From Micromonospora sp. WMMA1363 (GTDB lineage Bacteria > Actinomycetota > Actinomycetes > Mycobacteriales > Micromonosporaceae): DNA of 64,000 bases. Positions 63,638-64,000 of the stretch are shown here, in pieces. The notes under the pieces were generated by a model that saw only the letters and a program-made list of their open reading frames with translations, was not told where the DNA came from and ran no database searches. The position numbers and the translations under genes are program-made. The DNA is taken from the NCBI RefSeq assembly GCF_030345795.1, contig NZ_JAUALB010000001.1:4890001-4954000 (forward strand), written 5' to 3'. How positions within the stretch are numbered: position 1 is the stretch's first letter; every line of letters begins with the position of its first letter.

Positions 63638-64000
63638 GTGATCCACTTTCCGGCGCAACGGCGCGACCCGCTCAGTGCGCTGAGTCTCCGGCTGGCCGCC
63701 GCGCTGGGTCTCGTCCTCGCCAGCGTCGCGGTGGTCTGGTTCGACCGGAGCGGCTACCGGGACGCCAACAACGAGGGCGAGCTGAGCCTGCTCGACTGCT
63801 TCTACTACGTGGTGGTTTCCCTCTCCACCACGGGATACGGCGACATCACGCCGGTCTCCGAGTCGGCCCGGCTGGTCAACGTCCTCTACATCACCCCGGC
63901 CCGGGTGATCTTCTTGATCATTCTCGTCGGCACCACCCTGGAAGTACTGACCGAGCAGTACCGGACCGGCCGCCGCCTGTCACGGTGGAGGAGAAGCGTG
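63638..64000 (+). CDS. Potassium channel protein, 5' part
   Basis: The first 121 codons of a two-helix K+ channel: helix 1 RLAAALGLVLASVAVVWF, pore region CFYYVVVSLSTTGYGDITP with the TTGYGD selectivity filter, helix 2 VLYITPARVIFLIILVGTTLEVL. The remainder, expected to be a cytoplasmic TrkA-N/RCK domain, lies beyond the window. Start GTG 63638; no other start fits because of an upstream stop. Confidence 0.9.
   Translation, partial: MIHFPAQRRDPLSALSLRLAAALGLVLASVAVVWFDRSGYRDANNEGELSLLDCFYYVVVSLSTTGYGDITPVSESARLVNVLYITPARVIFLIILVGTTLEVLTEQYRTGRRLSRWRRSV

Noticed and set aside
1..64000. CRISPR arrays, prophage structural genes or large biosynthetic clusters
   Set aside because: No regular spacer-repeat pattern, capsid or tail genes, or multidomain PKS/NRPS were seen; the lone adenylation enzyme has no carrier or condensation domain nearby.

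Overview
The window is a high-GC actinomycete chromosome, most likely Micromonospora or a close relative. Pointers are the strong G/C third-position bias, frequent GTG starts, an ECF41 (SigJ-type) sigma factor, a streptogrisin-type protease, a GH19 chitinase, a DUF6244-like protein with a SitI3-like partner, and a c-di-AMP riboswitch before a cell-wall-type hydrolase. This assignment is inference from gene content.

Layout. 1-4.5 kb: an IS1380 transposase cut by the window start, a FAD oxidoreductase beheaded next to it, an ECF41 sigma gene, and a frameshifted metallo-beta-lactamase-fold gene. 4.6-13 kb: housekeeping and envelope genes (hydrolase, C39 peptidase, DUF1232 protein, winged-helix regulator, beta-carbonic anhydrase, a riboswitch-controlled but frameshifted LAS-type peptidase, YibE/F membrane protein). 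13.4-16.7 kb: a copper module (divergent csoR; copZ-like gene, small exported protein, copA-type ATPase). 17-20.7 kb: cation/proton-type exchanger, an orphan C-terminal piece of IleRS, YccF protein, secreted chitinase. 21-24.8 kb: a tight three-gene operon of stand-alone adenylation enzyme, membrane flavoprotein reductase and crotonase. 25-30.6 kb: flavin disulfide reductase, membrane protein, then a MauE/DoxX - radical SAM (Tes/MJ0619-like) - methyltransferase operon. 30.9-34.7 kb: DUF1272 protein, ArsR-type regulator with MFS exporter, streptogrisin-type protease.

34.9-52.1 kb is an accessory island. A 1,597-bp direct repeat (34893-36489 and 49338-50934) carries a conserved gene pair of unknown function and the start of a divergent TOTE-type gene. 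Between the copies lie a polymorphic toxin/immunity locus, a truncated tRNA-Arg, an AbiE-like toxin-antitoxin pair and a four-gene Wadjet (JetABCD) anti-plasmid operon. An intact tRNA-Arg(CCU), flanked by IS110 and IS30 remnants, follows.

52-64 kb: two proteins with a linker plus C-terminal helix-turn-helix, gene remnants, an IS1182 element with visible ends and target duplication that separates a MerR-type palindrome from an MFS gene, a YCII protein, a P-loop kinase-like protein, ClpP with a ClgR-like regulator, and the start of a K+ channel.

The most striking signal is in the toxin locus. The DUF6244-like ORF ends in a textbook -1 frameshift cassette (heptamer GGGAAAC in the correct phase, stop codon, 7-nt spacer, strong stem-loop). 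Slipping at it would fuse the N-terminal module to a CdiA-type tRNase toxin domain that has no normal start codon of its own. A plain frameshift mutation is the competing explanation.
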